DNA of 64,000 nt from Diaminobutyricimonas aerilata (GTDB lineage: Bacteria; Actinomycetota; Actinomycetes; Actinomycetales; Microbacteriaceae): positions 2,379,304 through 2,443,303 of the forward strand of contig NZ_PGFF01000001.1 of assembly GCF_002797715.1 (NCBI RefSeq), read 5' to 3'. Positions 9,260-17,023 of the stretch are shown in pieces; within the stretch, counting starts at the first letter, position 1, and the number at the start of each line of letters is the position of its first letter. The translations under genes and the position numbers were made by a program. A model generated the notes under the pieces. The model did no database searches, had not been told where the DNA came from, and was given only the letters and a program-made list of their open reading frames with translations.

Positions 9260-9874
9260 ATGATGGGGGGCATGGGTCAGGTCGTCGTCCGTCCGTTCGC
9301 TGCGCTCGCCGTCGTCGGCGCGCTCGCCGCCGCGCTCGCGGCGTGCACCCCCACCGGAGAGGGAGCGGAGCCCGATCCGACCTCGACACCGCGACCGAGC
9401 GCATCCGGGTCCGCCTCGGCGACGCCCGAGCCGACTCCGACCGAAGACCCGATCGTCGGGGAGCCGGTCGGGGTGGACTGCGATCAGCTGGTCACGCCGG
9501 ATGTCATGTACGCCTACAACCCGAACTTCGCGCTGCTGCCCGAGCCGACGATCGACGAGGGCTCGGATGCCGCGATCGCGCAGGAGCAGAAGGGGCTCGT
9601 CTGCCAGTGGCAGAACCTGACGAGCAACGAACTGCTCACCGTCGCGGTCGCGAAACTGCCCGACGAGGCCTTGACGCTGCAGAAGAACCGCGCGTTCGGC
9701 GAGAGCACGATGGTGCCCACCTACGGTGTGGAGGGATACTTCACCGTCGCAGACGGGGTCGGCGAGGCCGACGCGTTCGATCGCGACTACTGGGTCTCGA
9801 CGCGGTCGAGCTTCTACCTCGAGCCGGGCGACGCCATCGACATCGTCGCGGCTTCGCTCGCCGCCCTTCCCTGA
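9260..9874 (+). CDS. Putative lipoprotein of unknown function
   Basis: The 204-residue product has a lipoprotein signal (hydrophobic run ending LAAC, then TPTGEGAEPDPTSTPRPS) and a Thr/Pro/Ser-rich tether to about residue 60. A globular domain with two cysteines (VDCDQL, VCQWQN) follows. Length, tether and Cys-x-Trp arrangement resemble the lipoprotein at 26945-27562, so the two may be distant paralogues. The actual start may be 9260, 9263 or 9272; I keep the first ATG. It points away from argS and ends 9 bp from the convergent transglutaminase gene. Function unknown; it faces the outside of the membrane. Confidence 0.8.
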   Translation: MMGGMGQVVVRPFAALAVVGALAAALAACTPTGEGAEPDPTSTPRPSASGSASATPEPTPTEDPIVGEPVGVDCDQLVTPDVMYAYNPNFALLPEPTIDEGSDAAIAQEQKGLVCQWQNLTSNELLTVAVAKLPDEALTLQKNRAFGESTMVPTYGVEGYFTVADGVGEADAFDRDYWVSTRSSFYLEPGDAIDIVAASLAALP

Positions 9875-9883
9875 TCGGCGTGC

Positions 9884-10675
9884 TCAGCCGAGCTGCACGG
9901 GCGCGGTGTGGTCGTCGCCGGGCAGTTCGTCGACGGTCGCGCTGACCTCGAGCCGGGTGAGCTCGAGGTCGGCGAGCGTGTTCGTGAGGAACGCCGTGTC
10001 GGCCGCGTCGCGCCCGGTGGAGATGCGCAGGAGCGACTGCCGCGGGGCGAGACCCGTCGCGTCGAGCACGAACCAGCGACCATCGACCGCCGCCTCGACG
10101 ACGGCGTGGAAGTCCATCGGGGCGAGGCCCGGCGCGTACACCGCCACGAGGCGCGCGGGCACGTCGAGGGCGCGGAGCATCGCGATCACCAGGTGTGCGA
10201 AGTCGCGGCACACCCCCCGCCGGGACAGCAGCGTCTCCATCGCACTGTCGGTCGGTGAACTCGATCCCGACACGTACGCCGTGCGCCCGTTCACCCAGTC
10301 GCGCACCGCCCGCAGGAGGTCGTGCCCGGCGAGTCCGGCGAAGAGTTCGCGCGCGGTCGGCGTGAGCGCGTCCGAGGGGCAGTAACGGCTCGGCCGGGCG
10401 TAGACGATCGCGTCGAGCGGTGTGACGGACGGCGGTTCCGCCTGCCCGCTCACGACCGCGCGGTACCGCAGCGCCAGCCGGCCGGGGCCCGCGCGGAGGG
10501 CGTGCAGCCGTGTGTCGTGCAGGTCGGCGAGCTCGGTCGCCTCGACGGGGCGTCCGTCGAGGGACAGCTCGAGCTCCTCGTCCCGTTCCACCCCGTCGGC
10601 GACGGCGACCGCGAACGCGAGTGCGGTGGAATCGCCGAGAAGAGCCTCGATGTCGGCGGTGACGACGCGTCTCAC
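9884..10675 (-). CDS. Transglutaminase-like protein
   Basis: A 263-residue cytosolic protein with an N-terminal beta domain and a C-terminal transglutaminase core. The catalytic cysteine lies in LLSRRGVCRDFAHLVIAML, the histidine in APMDFHAVVEAAVDGRW and the aspartate in FVLDATGLAPRQ. Proteins of this class act as cysteine proteases or amidases, and the substrate is unknown. I start at the GTG (10675) because it overlaps the pdxH stop as GTGA; a second in-frame GTG lies two codons upstream. It is co-directional with pdxH and probably translationally coupled to it. Confidence 0.9.
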   Translation of the reverse strand: MRRVVTADIEALLGDSTALAFAVAVADGVERDEELELSLDGRPVEATELADLHDTRLHALRAGPGRLALRYRAVVSGQAEPPSVTPLDAIVYARPSRYCPSDALTPTARELFAGLAGHDLLRAVRDWVNGRTAYVSGSSSPTDSAMETLLSRRGVCRDFAHLVIAMLRALDVPARLVAVYAPGLAPMDFHAVVEAAVDGRWFVLDATGLAPRQSLLRISTGRDAADTAFLTNTLADLELTRLEVSATVDELPGDDHTAPVQLG

Positions 10676-11328
10676 GGCCACAGCCTGTCGCGACGCCAGC
10701 CGACTCCGAACCGGCGGTAGCGCACCCGCATCTGGTCGCGATCCGGCGTCGCCTGCCAGAACTCGACGGTCTCCGGTTCCACGTAGTACGCCGTCCAGTC
10801 CTCGGGCACGAAGTCGGGCTGCTCCGCGACCAACCGCTGGGCGTCGGCGAGCTGCTGCTCGGCGTCGTCCGGCATCTCGCTGCTCTGGCGGCCGGCGATC
10901 GCGCCGGCGCGGGCGATCGGATGCCGCGAGAGGAAGTCGCGCTCGGCGATCTCGCGTTCGGCGACCCGCACGGTGCCGGTCACCCGCAGCTGGCGACCCT
11001 GCTCCCGCCAGTAGAGCACGAGCGCGGCACGGGGGTTGCCCTCGAGCTCGAGGCCCTTGGGTCCGGAGTTCACCGACGCGAACCAGAGACCGCGCTCGTC
11101 GACGTCTTTCAGCAGCAGCGTGCGCGCGTTCGGCACCCCGTCCTCGGTCGCCGTGGCGAGCGTCATGGCGTGCGGCACGGCCACGCCGGCGTCGATGGCC
11201 TGCTGCACCCACTCGATGACGGCCGGCAGCGGCTCCTCCGGCAGCGCGTCCGGGTCGAAGAGGGGCAGCCGAGCCTCGAAGGGCTTCAGGGAACGCAGCC
11301 GGGAGCGCAGGTCGTCGGGGGTGGCCAT
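10672..11328 (-). CDS. pdxH: Pyridoxamine/pyridoxine 5'-phosphate oxidase
   Basis: PdxH oxidises PNP or PMP to pyridoxal phosphate with FMN, feeding the PLP enzymes ThrC, LysA and MetY encoded in this window. The 218-residue length is normal. Family motifs are PHAMTLATATEDGVPNARTLLLK, split here as a TLATATEDG beta hairpin, SVNSGPKGLELEGNPRAAL, YWREQGRQLRVTG for FMN binding, and the C-terminal FWQATPDRDQMRVRYRR. A TAGGTT box sits 6 bases before the ATG. The stop overlaps the transglutaminase start. Confidence 0.95.
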   Translation of the reverse strand: MATPDDLRSRLRSLKPFEARLPLFDPDALPEEPLPAVIEWVQQAIDAGVAVPHAMTLATATEDGVPNARTLLLKDVDERGLWFASVNSGPKGLELEGNPRAALVLYWREQGRQLRVTGTVRVAEREIAERDFLSRHPIARAGAIAGRQSSEMPDDAEQQLADAQRLVAEQPDFVPEDWTAYYVEPETVEFWQATPDRDQMRVRYRRFGVGWRRDRLWP

Positions 11329-11334
11329 GGTCTC

Positions 11335-11340
11335 AACCTA
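11335..11340 (-). promoter_or_regulatory. -10 box for leaderless pdxH
   Basis: TAGGTT on the minus strand with exactly 6 bases (GAGACC) before the pdxH ATG at 11328. Confidence 0.6.
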
Positions 11341-11390
11341 GGCGGCCCACACCCCCGCCGACAGCCCGGCACGGCGACCACGGAGGCGCG

Positions 11391-11418
11391 GTCGAGGGCA
11401 CCGCGGATGGTCTAGGGT
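11391..11418 (+). promoter_or_regulatory. Promoter of tRNA-Arg
   Basis: TAGGGT (11413-11418) lies 10 bases before the mature tRNA 5' end, with a weak -35 GTCGAG (11391-11396) 16 bases upstream. Confidence 0.45.
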
Positions 11419-11428
11419 TGGAGCGCAC

Positions 11429-11504
11429 GCCTCCGTAGCTCAGGGGATAGAGCGCCGGTTTCCGGTACCGAAGGTCGGGGGTTCGAATCCCTCCGGGGGC
11501 ACCA
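11429..11504 (+). tRNA. tRNA-Arg (anticodon CCG)
   Basis: A 76-base cloverleaf with the CCA encoded (11502-11504). The acceptor GCCTCCG pairs with CGGGGGC, using one T-G pair. The D arm is GCTC/GAGC, the anticodon loop TTCCGGT gives CCG, and the T arm GGGGG-TTCGAAT-CCCTC is canonical. The outermost anticodon-stem pair is a C-A mismatch. The anticodon reads the common arginine codon CGG. Confidence 0.95.
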
Positions 11505-11506
11505 AT

Positions 11507-11536
11507 GCCCCAGCGCCCATGGCGCTGGGGCTTTTT
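11507..11536 (+). terminator. Intrinsic terminator after tRNA-Arg
   Basis: GCCCCAGCGCC and GGCGCTGGGGC form an 11-bp stem with a CAT loop, followed directly by five Ts. It is the only classic U-tract terminator I found in the window. It separates the tRNA from the glycerate kinase gene. Confidence 0.9.
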
Positions 11537-11567
11537 CTCTGCGGCACGACGGTGCGGGCCTCGGCGG

Positions 11568-11573
11568 TACCCT
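11568..11573 (+). promoter_or_regulatory. -10 box for glycerate kinase gene
   Basis: TACCCT, 8 bases before the GTG at 11582. It supports this start over the in-frame ATG at 11519, which lies inside the tRNA terminator. Confidence 0.5.
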
Positions 11574-11581
11574 TGGCCCTC

Positions 11582-12661
11582 GTGCGTGTCGTCATCGCCC
11601 CGGACTCCTTCAAAGGCTCGCTGACCGCTCGCGAGGTCGCCGCGGCGATCGCCGCGGGATGGCGCGAGCAGCGCCCCGACGACGAGCTCGTGCTCGTGCC
11701 GCTCGCGGACGGAGGCGAGGGCACCCTCGACGCGATGGAGCAGGCGATGCCGGATGCCGCGCGTCGCTCCGCGGGCACGGTCACCGGACCGGACGGGCGG
11801 CCCGTCGCCGGCGAGTACCTGGCACTGCCCGGCGGCGTCGCGGTGGTCGAACTCGCGCAGTCGTCGGGGCTGCCGCTCATGGGCGGCCTCGACCCGCTCC
11901 ACGCGACCACGCGCGGGCTCGGTGAGGTGATCGGGCGCGCGCTCGACGACGGCGCGACCTCGATCGTCGTGGGACTCGGCGGGTCGGCCTCGACCGACGG
12001 GGGCGCGGGCGCCCTCCGCGCGCTCGGACTGCGGCTGCTCGACGAGCACGGCGCCGACGTGTCCGACGGAGGGGCGGCACTCCTCGAGGTGCGCACCGTC
12101 GACCGGTCGGGCCTCCGTCCCATCCCCGGGGGCGTGACCCTTCTGAGCGACGTCACCGCCCCGCTGCTCGGCCCGACGGGCGCCGCGGCGGTGTTCGGGC
12201 CGCAGAAGGGCGCCGCCGAGCACGACGTCGCACTGCTCGACCGTGCCCTCGCGCACTTCGCCTCCCTGCTCGGCGGCGATCCGTCCGTGGCGGGCACGGG
12301 CGCCGCGGGTGGCACCGGGTTCGGTCTCCTCGCCGCCTACGACGCCCGCATCGTCTCGGGCGCCGACCATCTCGCGGCGCTCGTCGGCCTGCCCGAGCGC
12401 ATCGCCGCATCCGATCTCGTCCTCTCCGGCGAAGGACGCTTCGACGAGCAGTCGCTCGGCGGCAAGATCGTCGGCCGCACGCTCGCCACGGCCCGTGCCG
12501 CGGGGGTGCCCGCCGGGGTGATCGCGGGACAGATCACCACGGCCCCGCCGCAGTGGGGCGTCGCGCTGACCGCGATCGCCGGCTCGGTGGAGCAGGCGAT
12601 CGCCGAGCCGGCGAAGTGGCTCGAGGCCGCCGGGCGCATGGCCGCCCGCGAACTCGGCTGA
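11582..12661 (+). CDS. glxK: Glycerate kinase
   Basis: The enzyme phosphorylates glycerate with ATP, linking glycerate or glyoxylate use to glycolysis. The 359-residue protein opens with MRVVIAPDSFKGSLTAREVA, the family's N-terminal signature. It also carries VPLADGGEGTLDAM, VVGLGGSASTDGGAGALRALG and DLVLSGEGRFDEQSLGGK. I chose the GTG at 11582 because it opens the signature and has a -10-like box just upstream. It appears to be a single-gene unit. Confidence 0.95.
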   Translation: MRVVIAPDSFKGSLTAREVAAAIAAGWREQRPDDELVLVPLADGGEGTLDAMEQAMPDAARRSAGTVTGPDGRPVAGEYLALPGGVAVVELAQSSGLPLMGGLDPLHATTRGLGEVIGRALDDGATSIVVGLGGSASTDGGAGALRALGLRLLDEHGADVSDGGAALLEVRTVDRSGLRPIPGGVTLLSDVTAPLLGPTGAAAVFGPQKGAAEHDVALLDRALAHFASLLGGDPSVAGTGAAGGTGFGLLAAYDARIVSGADHLAALVGLPERIAASDLVLSGEGRFDEQSLGGKIVGRTLATARAAGVPAGVIAGQITTAPPQWGVALTAIAGSVEQAIAEPAKWLEAAGRMAARELG

Positions 12662-12719
12662 GCACTCCCCCAACGGAACGTCCTCCCCGCCCGTCTCAGT
12701 AAGGGAAGGGAGGATCGCC

Positions 12720-13361
12720 GTGAGCACGACACTGCTGCCCGCCGGCGTCCACGGCAGAATGGCGTCGACACCGAGGAGCACCGTGCCGCACGACCGCGAG
12801 GCAGCCGGGCCGGACGAGCCCTCCGCCGTGCGCCGTGAGGAGCCCTGGGAGGCCGTCGTGGCGCGGCTCGTCGCCGACCGCGGCGACGCGTTGCTGCGCT
12901 ACGCGCAACTGCTGTGCGGCAGCCCCGATGACGCCGCCGACCTGGTGCAGGACGCGCTCGTGAAGACCTTCGGCCGGCTGCGGGCCGGACTCACGGTGCA
13001 GAGCGCCGAGGCGTACGTGCGCCGCAGCATCCTGACCACCCACGTGGACCGGGCGCGACGACGGCAACGCTGGAGGCGCATCGCCCACCTCGCGTACCGG
13101 CCCGACGAGGTGCCTGCAGCGACCGACGCGCTCCAGGAGCGCATGGATCTCACCGAGCAGTTGCAGCGACTGTCCCCGCGCGAGCGGGCCTGCGTCGTGC
13201 TGCGCTACTACGAGGACCTCAAGGTCGACGACATCGCCGAGTGGCTCGGGATCAGCCCCGGGACGGTCAAGCGCTACCTCAGCGACGCGCTCGCGAAGCT
13301 CGCGATCGCGCTCGATCCGGCGCACGACGCGGGAAGCGGAGGGGGGCACCATGGCCGATGA
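12720..13361 (+). CDS. ECF (SigE-like) RNA polymerase sigma factor
   Basis: A 213-residue group 4 sigma factor. Region 2 spans ~45-110 (LLRYAQLLCGSPDDAADLVQDALVKTF). Region 4 spans ~140-195 (QRLSPRERACVVLRYYEDL, then a helix-turn-helix WLGISPGTVKRYLSDAL). It has no region 3, as expected for ECF sigmas, and it resembles the actinobacterial SigE-like/SigM subfamily. The GTG start has GGGAGG 6 bases upstream. It overlaps the next gene by 11 bp, the usual layout for a sigma factor and its membrane-bound regulator. An upstream GGAAC (12676) hints at ECF control, but no convincing -10 partner follows. Confidence 0.92.
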   Translation: MSTTLLPAGVHGRMASTPRSTVPHDREAAGPDEPSAVRREEPWEAVVARLVADRGDALLRYAQLLCGSPDDAADLVQDALVKTFGRLRAGLTVQSAEAYVRRSILTTHVDRARRRQRWRRIAHLAYRPDEVPAATDALQERMDLTEQLQRLSPRERACVVLRYYEDLKVDDIAEWLGISPGTVKRYLSDALAKLAIALDPAHDAGSGGGHHGR

Positions 13362-14112
13362 ACGCGGACTCCGCGACGCCTTGGATGGGCACCGGAACGA
13401 CCCGACGCCGACGATCGACGTGGGATCGGTCGTGCGTCGAGCGCGCGGACGGCGCCGCGTGCGAAAGTTCGCCGCCGGCGCGGGTGTCGTGGCGTCGGCG
13501 GCCGCGGTCGTGACGGCGGTCGTCGTGACGCTCCCGCCCCAGGCGACGGTCACCTCCGGAGGCGCCGAGTCGGGCGCCGCGGATGGCGCACCGGGAACCG
13601 GCGCCCCCGACTCGGCGGAGGAGTCGACCGACTCGTTCTCGACGACCGACCTGGCCCCGGCCTACAAGGTGAACGGATGCGAGGGCGCCGTCGCCCTCCC
13701 CGTCGCCGTGGACGGCCTCACGGTCGACGTCGAGTTCCCCGCGGACGCCCCGGTCGGCACTCCCCTCGCGGGCGTCGTCGTGCTGACCAACGACGGCGTG
13801 GCAGCGGTGCGGGGCACGGCCTCGGCGCCTCCGGCCACGACCCTCGGCGAGGAGGGGATCGTGCGGTGGCACTCGAGCGACCTCGGAGCCGTCGCCGTCA
13901 TCGACCTCGCGCCCGGCGCATCCGTGCGTCTCGACGCGACCGTGCAGCCGGTCCGGTGCACGGCCGACGACGAGGCGCTCCCGAGCCTGCCCGACGATCT
14001 CCCCGCCGTCCCCGCCGGCGAGTACACCGTGTCGGCGGCCCTCGACGTGACGCTGAGCGACGGACGGGTCGTGCAGCTCGTGAGCGCGCCGGAACCGGTC
14101 ACCCTGCGCTGA
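13351..14112 (+). CDS. Single-pass membrane protein, possible anti-sigma partner
   Basis: The 253-residue protein has a short cytoplasmic N-terminus (~1-44, DPTPTIDVGSVVRRARGRRR), one membrane helix (~46-66) and an extracytoplasmic domain with two cysteines (NGCEGAV, PVRCTADD). Starting inside the end of the ECF sigma gene with a strong GGAGGGGGG ribosome site suggests tight co-expression. Position and topology suggest an anti-sigma regulator, but I see no ZAS or RskA motif. The functional call is inference from context. Confidence 0.7.
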   Translation: MADERGLRDALDGHRNDPTPTIDVGSVVRRARGRRRVRKFAAGAGVVASAAAVVTAVVVTLPPQATVTSGGAESGAADGAPGTGAPDSAEESTDSFSTTDLAPAYKVNGCEGAVALPVAVDGLTVDVEFPADAPVGTPLAGVVVLTNDGVAAVRGTASAPPATTLGEEGIVRWHSSDLGAVAVIDLAPGASVRLDATVQPVRCTADDEALPSLPDDLPAVPAGEYTVSAALDVTLSDGRVVQLVSAPEPVTLR

Positions 14113-14134
14113 GGATGCCGACATCCGGCGTCGC

Positions 14135-14140
14135 TAGACT
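14135..14140 (+). promoter_or_regulatory. Possible -10 box of the TPM-pspA operon
   Basis: TAGACT about 38 bases before the ATG at 14178, leaving a ~30-base leader with GGAGGGAG as ribosome site. No clear -35. Confidence 0.4.
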
Positions 14141-14177
14141 CCGAGCCACGTTCCGTCGGTGGAGGGAGATCCGGACG

Positions 14178-16235
14178 ATGCGGTCGGTGCGCACCCTGGC
14201 GGTCGCCGCCCTCGCGGCGGTGCTCATCGCGGCGCCGACGGCGGCGCAGGCCGCCGCCCCCATCGACCTCGGCGGCGAGTACGTCGTCGACCAGGTCGGT
14301 GCCCTCGAGGACCGTGGACCCGAAGTGCTCGACGCCCTCGACCGGCTCTACGACCAGTCGGGGCTGCAGTTGTTCGTGGTCTACGTCGACCGCTTCGACG
14401 GGGCCGAGGACGGCTGGGCCGACGCGACCGCCGAACGCAACGGCCTCGGACGCAACGACGTGCTTCTCGCGGTCGCGACCGACGACCGCAACTACGAGCT
14501 CTCGACCGACCTCGACATCCCGCTCACCGAGGCGCAACTCGACGACGTCGAGGCGATCGCCCTCGAGCCGAGTCTGCGCGAGAACGACTGGGCCGGAGCC
14601 GCCGTGGCCACCGCCGACGGGCTCGCCGCGGTCGCGCAGGGGCTGCCGGTGCCGGAGCCCGACATCACGCCGGGCGAGCCCGACCCGGGCCAGCGGAACG
14701 CCTTCCCCTGGGGAACGGTGCTGCTCATCGGCCTCGGCGTGCTCGCGGCGGCCATCGTCGTCTTCCTCGTCGCCGCCGCCGTCGCACGCCGACGTCGTGC
14801 CGCCGAACTCTCGCGCGCCGCCGCCGACCGGGAACGTGAGCTCGAGACGCGCGCCGGCGGCATGCTCGTGGCGCTCGACGACGCGCTCACCACCAGCCGC
14901 CAGGAGCTCGGATTCGCGATCGCCGAATTCGGCGAGCAGGCCACCCGCGACTTCGCGGTCGCGATCGACGAGGCGGCGGCGCAGGTCGGCGAGGCGTTCC
15001 AGCTGCGCCAGCAGCTCGACGACACGACGCAGGAGACGCCCGAGCAGCGGGCCGCCATCTCCCGGCGCATCATCCAGCTCTGCGAAGGCGCGGATGCGGT
15101 GCTCGACGCCCAGCTCGACGCGTTCGAGGCGCTGCGCGACCTCGAGAAGGCGGCCCCCACCCTCGTGCCGGAGCTCGGGGCGCGGCTCACCCCGCTCCGC
15201 GAGCGGATCGCCACGACGGCGGCCACCCTGACGGCGGCCGGGCAGCGCTTCGACGAGGCCGCGCTCGCCGCGGTGGCGGGGAACGCCGAGCAAGCCGACG
15301 AGGTGCTCCGCATCGCCGACACCTCGCTCACCGAGGCCCGTGCCCGGCTCGCGGCGGGCACCTCCGCCGCCGGCCCCGCTCGCGCCGCGCAGGTCGCGCT
15401 CGCCCAGGCCGACGCGCTGCTCGACGCGGTGGGCACGCACCTGCGCAACCTCGATGAAGCGGCGCAGCGCCTCGACGCCGCGATCGCCGACACCGAATCC
15501 GATCTCACCGCCGCCGGGTCGGCGCCGACCGAGGAGGTGACCCGCGCCATCGGCGACGCACGTGCCGCCCTCGACCGGGCGCGTGCCGGACGCCGCTCCC
15601 CCGTCGAGGCCGCTCAAGAGCTGCTGAGCGCGAACGCGCAGCTCGACGCGGTGCTCACGGCCGTGCGAACCGAGCAGGAGAACCGGGCACGGGCGACGAC
15701 CGCACTCGTCACGGCGGTGCAGGCCGCGCGCACCCGCGTCGCCGCGGCGGCGCAGTTCATCGACACCCGACGCGGGGCCGTCGGCGCCGGCCCGCGCACC
15801 CGCCTCTCCGAGGCCCAGCGTCAGCTGCTCGACGCCGAGACCCTCGGTCAGACCGACCCCGTGGCCGCCCTCGGTCGCGCCCAGCATGCCTCCGCGCTCG
15901 CCGACTCGGCACTCGGACTCGCTCGCGCCGACCGCGACAGGTGGTCGGCCGCGCCGCACCCGGCGCAATCGGGTGCCGCCGAACTCGGCGGACTGCTCGG
16001 CTACCTGCTCGGCGGAGACGACGACGGATACGGCTACGACGGAGGCGGATGGTCCTCGGGCCGTCGCAGCGGCGGTTGGTCGGGCGGTTCCTCCGGAGGC
16101 CTGTTCGGCGGGTCCTCGGGCGGCTGGTCCTCCGGTCGGTCCTCGAGCAGCGGATCCCGACGCTCCTCCGGCGGCAGCCGACGCAGTTCCCGGAGCAGCG
16201 GCGGATCGCGCAGCAGCCGGCGCGGCAGATTCTGA
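14178..16235 (+). CDS. TPM-domain membrane protein with coiled-coil and Gly/Ser tail
   Basis: The 685-residue protein has a signal peptide (~1-24, ending AQAAAP), then a TPM/YgcG domain (~27-155: YVVDQVGAL, LQLFVVYVDRF, GRNDVLLAVATDDRNYEL). A membrane helix (~176-200) and a long Ala/Glu/Arg-rich coiled-coil region (~205-610) follow. The last 75 residues are a Gly/Ser/Arg tail (YGYDGGGWSSGRRSGGW, then SSRRGRF). TPM domains occur in membrane-quality and photosystem repair proteins. Start: ATG 14178, 9 bases after GGAGGGAG. It heads an operon with pspA, 46 bp downstream. The pairing suggests the cytosolic coiled coil or tail contacts PspA at the membrane (inference). Confidence 0.88.
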   Translation: MRSVRTLAVAALAAVLIAAPTAAQAAAPIDLGGEYVVDQVGALEDRGPEVLDALDRLYDQSGLQLFVVYVDRFDGAEDGWADATAERNGLGRNDVLLAVATDDRNYELSTDLDIPLTEAQLDDVEAIALEPSLRENDWAGAAVATADGLAAVAQGLPVPEPDITPGEPDPGQRNAFPWGTVLLIGLGVLAAAIVVFLVAAAVARRRRAAELSRAAADRERELETRAGGMLVALDDALTTSRQELGFAIAEFGEQATRDFAVAIDEAAAQVGEAFQLRQQLDDTTQETPEQRAAISRRIIQLCEGADAVLDAQLDAFEALRDLEKAAPTLVPELGARLTPLRERIATTAATLTAAGQRFDEAALAAVAGNAEQADEVLRIADTSLTEARARLAAGTSAAGPARAAQVALAQADALLDAVGTHLRNLDEAAQRLDAAIADTESDLTAAGSAPTEEVTRAIGDARAALDRARAGRRSPVEAAQELLSANAQLDAVLTAVRTEQENRARATTALVTAVQAARTRVAAAAQFIDTRRGAVGAGPRTRLSEAQRQLLDAETLGQTDPVAALGRAQHASALADSALGLARADRDRWSAAPHPAQSGAAELGGLLGYLLGGDDDGYGYDGGGWSSGRRSGGWSGGSSGGLFGGSSGGWSSGRSSSSGSRRSSGGSRRSSRSSGGSRSSRRGRF

Positions 16236-16281
16236 CTCGAACCCACCCGAACGACACCACGACAGGAAAGGACGCCAGCAC

Positions 16282-17019
16282 ATGGCCAAGCAATCGATCC
16301 TCGGGCGCATCGCCCAGCTCGCGAAGGCGAACATCAACGCGCTGCTCGACCAGGCCGAGGACCCGCAGCTCATGCTCGACCAGATGGTCCGCGACTACAC
16401 GAACAGCATCGCGGAGGCCGAGAGCGCCGTCGCCGACACCATCGGCAACCTGCGGATGCTCGAGCAGGACCACCGCGAAGACGTCGCCGCCGCGCAGGAC
16501 TGGGGCCGCAAGGCGCTCGCCGCGAGCGCGAAGGCCGACGAGCTGCGTGCGGCAGGCAACCCCACCGACGCCGACAAGTTCGACCGGCTCGCCAAGGTCG
16601 CGATCGGCAAGCAGCTCGCCGCCGAGAACGAGGCGAAGCAGGCCGAGCCGACGATCGCCTCGCAGAACGAGGTCGTCGAGAAGCTCAAGACCGGTCTCGG
16701 CACGATGCGCGACAAGCTCGAGCAGCTGAAGACCAAGCGCAGCGAGCTCATCGCGCGCCAGAAGACAGCGGAGGCGCAGTCCCGCGTGATCGACGCGGTC
16801 AAGAGCATCGACATCCTCGACCCCACGAGCGAGATCGGACGCTTCGAAGACAAGATCCGCCGCGAAGAGGCCCGCGTGATGGGGCAGCAGGAACTCGCCG
16901 CCTCGACGCTCGACTCCCAGTTCGAGAGCCTCGAAGACCTCGATCGGGAGACCGAGATCGAGGCGCGGCTCGCCGCCCTCAAGAGCGGCGGCGCGAAAGC
17001 GGTGACCGCTGGCGAGTGA
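16282..17019 (+). CDS. pspA: PspA/IM30 family membrane-stress protein
   Basis: The 245-residue protein is helical almost throughout. It opens MAKQSILGRIAQLAKANINALLDQAEDP, the amphipathic first helix and conserved DxAEDP-type segment of PspA/Vipp1 (ESCRT-III-like) proteins. Long charged coiled coils follow, including MLDQMVRDY and IGRFEDKIRREEARVMGQQEL. Members polymerise on damaged inner membrane and protect it. The RBS AGGAAAGGA lies 10-18 bases upstream of the ATG. It sits between the TPM gene (46 bp upstream) and a polytopic membrane protein gene (4 bp downstream). Confidence 0.92.
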   Translation: MAKQSILGRIAQLAKANINALLDQAEDPQLMLDQMVRDYTNSIAEAESAVADTIGNLRMLEQDHREDVAAAQDWGRKALAASAKADELRAAGNPTDADKFDRLAKVAIGKQLAAENEAKQAEPTIASQNEVVEKLKTGLGTMRDKLEQLKTKRSELIARQKTAEAQSRVIDAVKSIDILDPTSEIGRFEDKIRREEARVMGQQELAASTLDSQFESLEDLDRETEIEARLAALKSGGAKAVTAGE

Positions 17020-17023
17020 CGCG

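Noticed and set aside
11429-11582. Integration site at tRNA-Arg
   Set aside because: No integrase, no second copy of the tRNA 3' end in the window, and a normal terminator follows.
12676-12705. GGAAC upstream of the ECF sigma gene as an ECF autoregulatory promoter
   Set aside because: No CGTC or GTT -10 element lies at the required 16-18 spacing.
13662-16373. 903-codon open frame on the minus strand
   Set aside because: Shadow of the TPM-domain gene; no start signal, no homology recognised.
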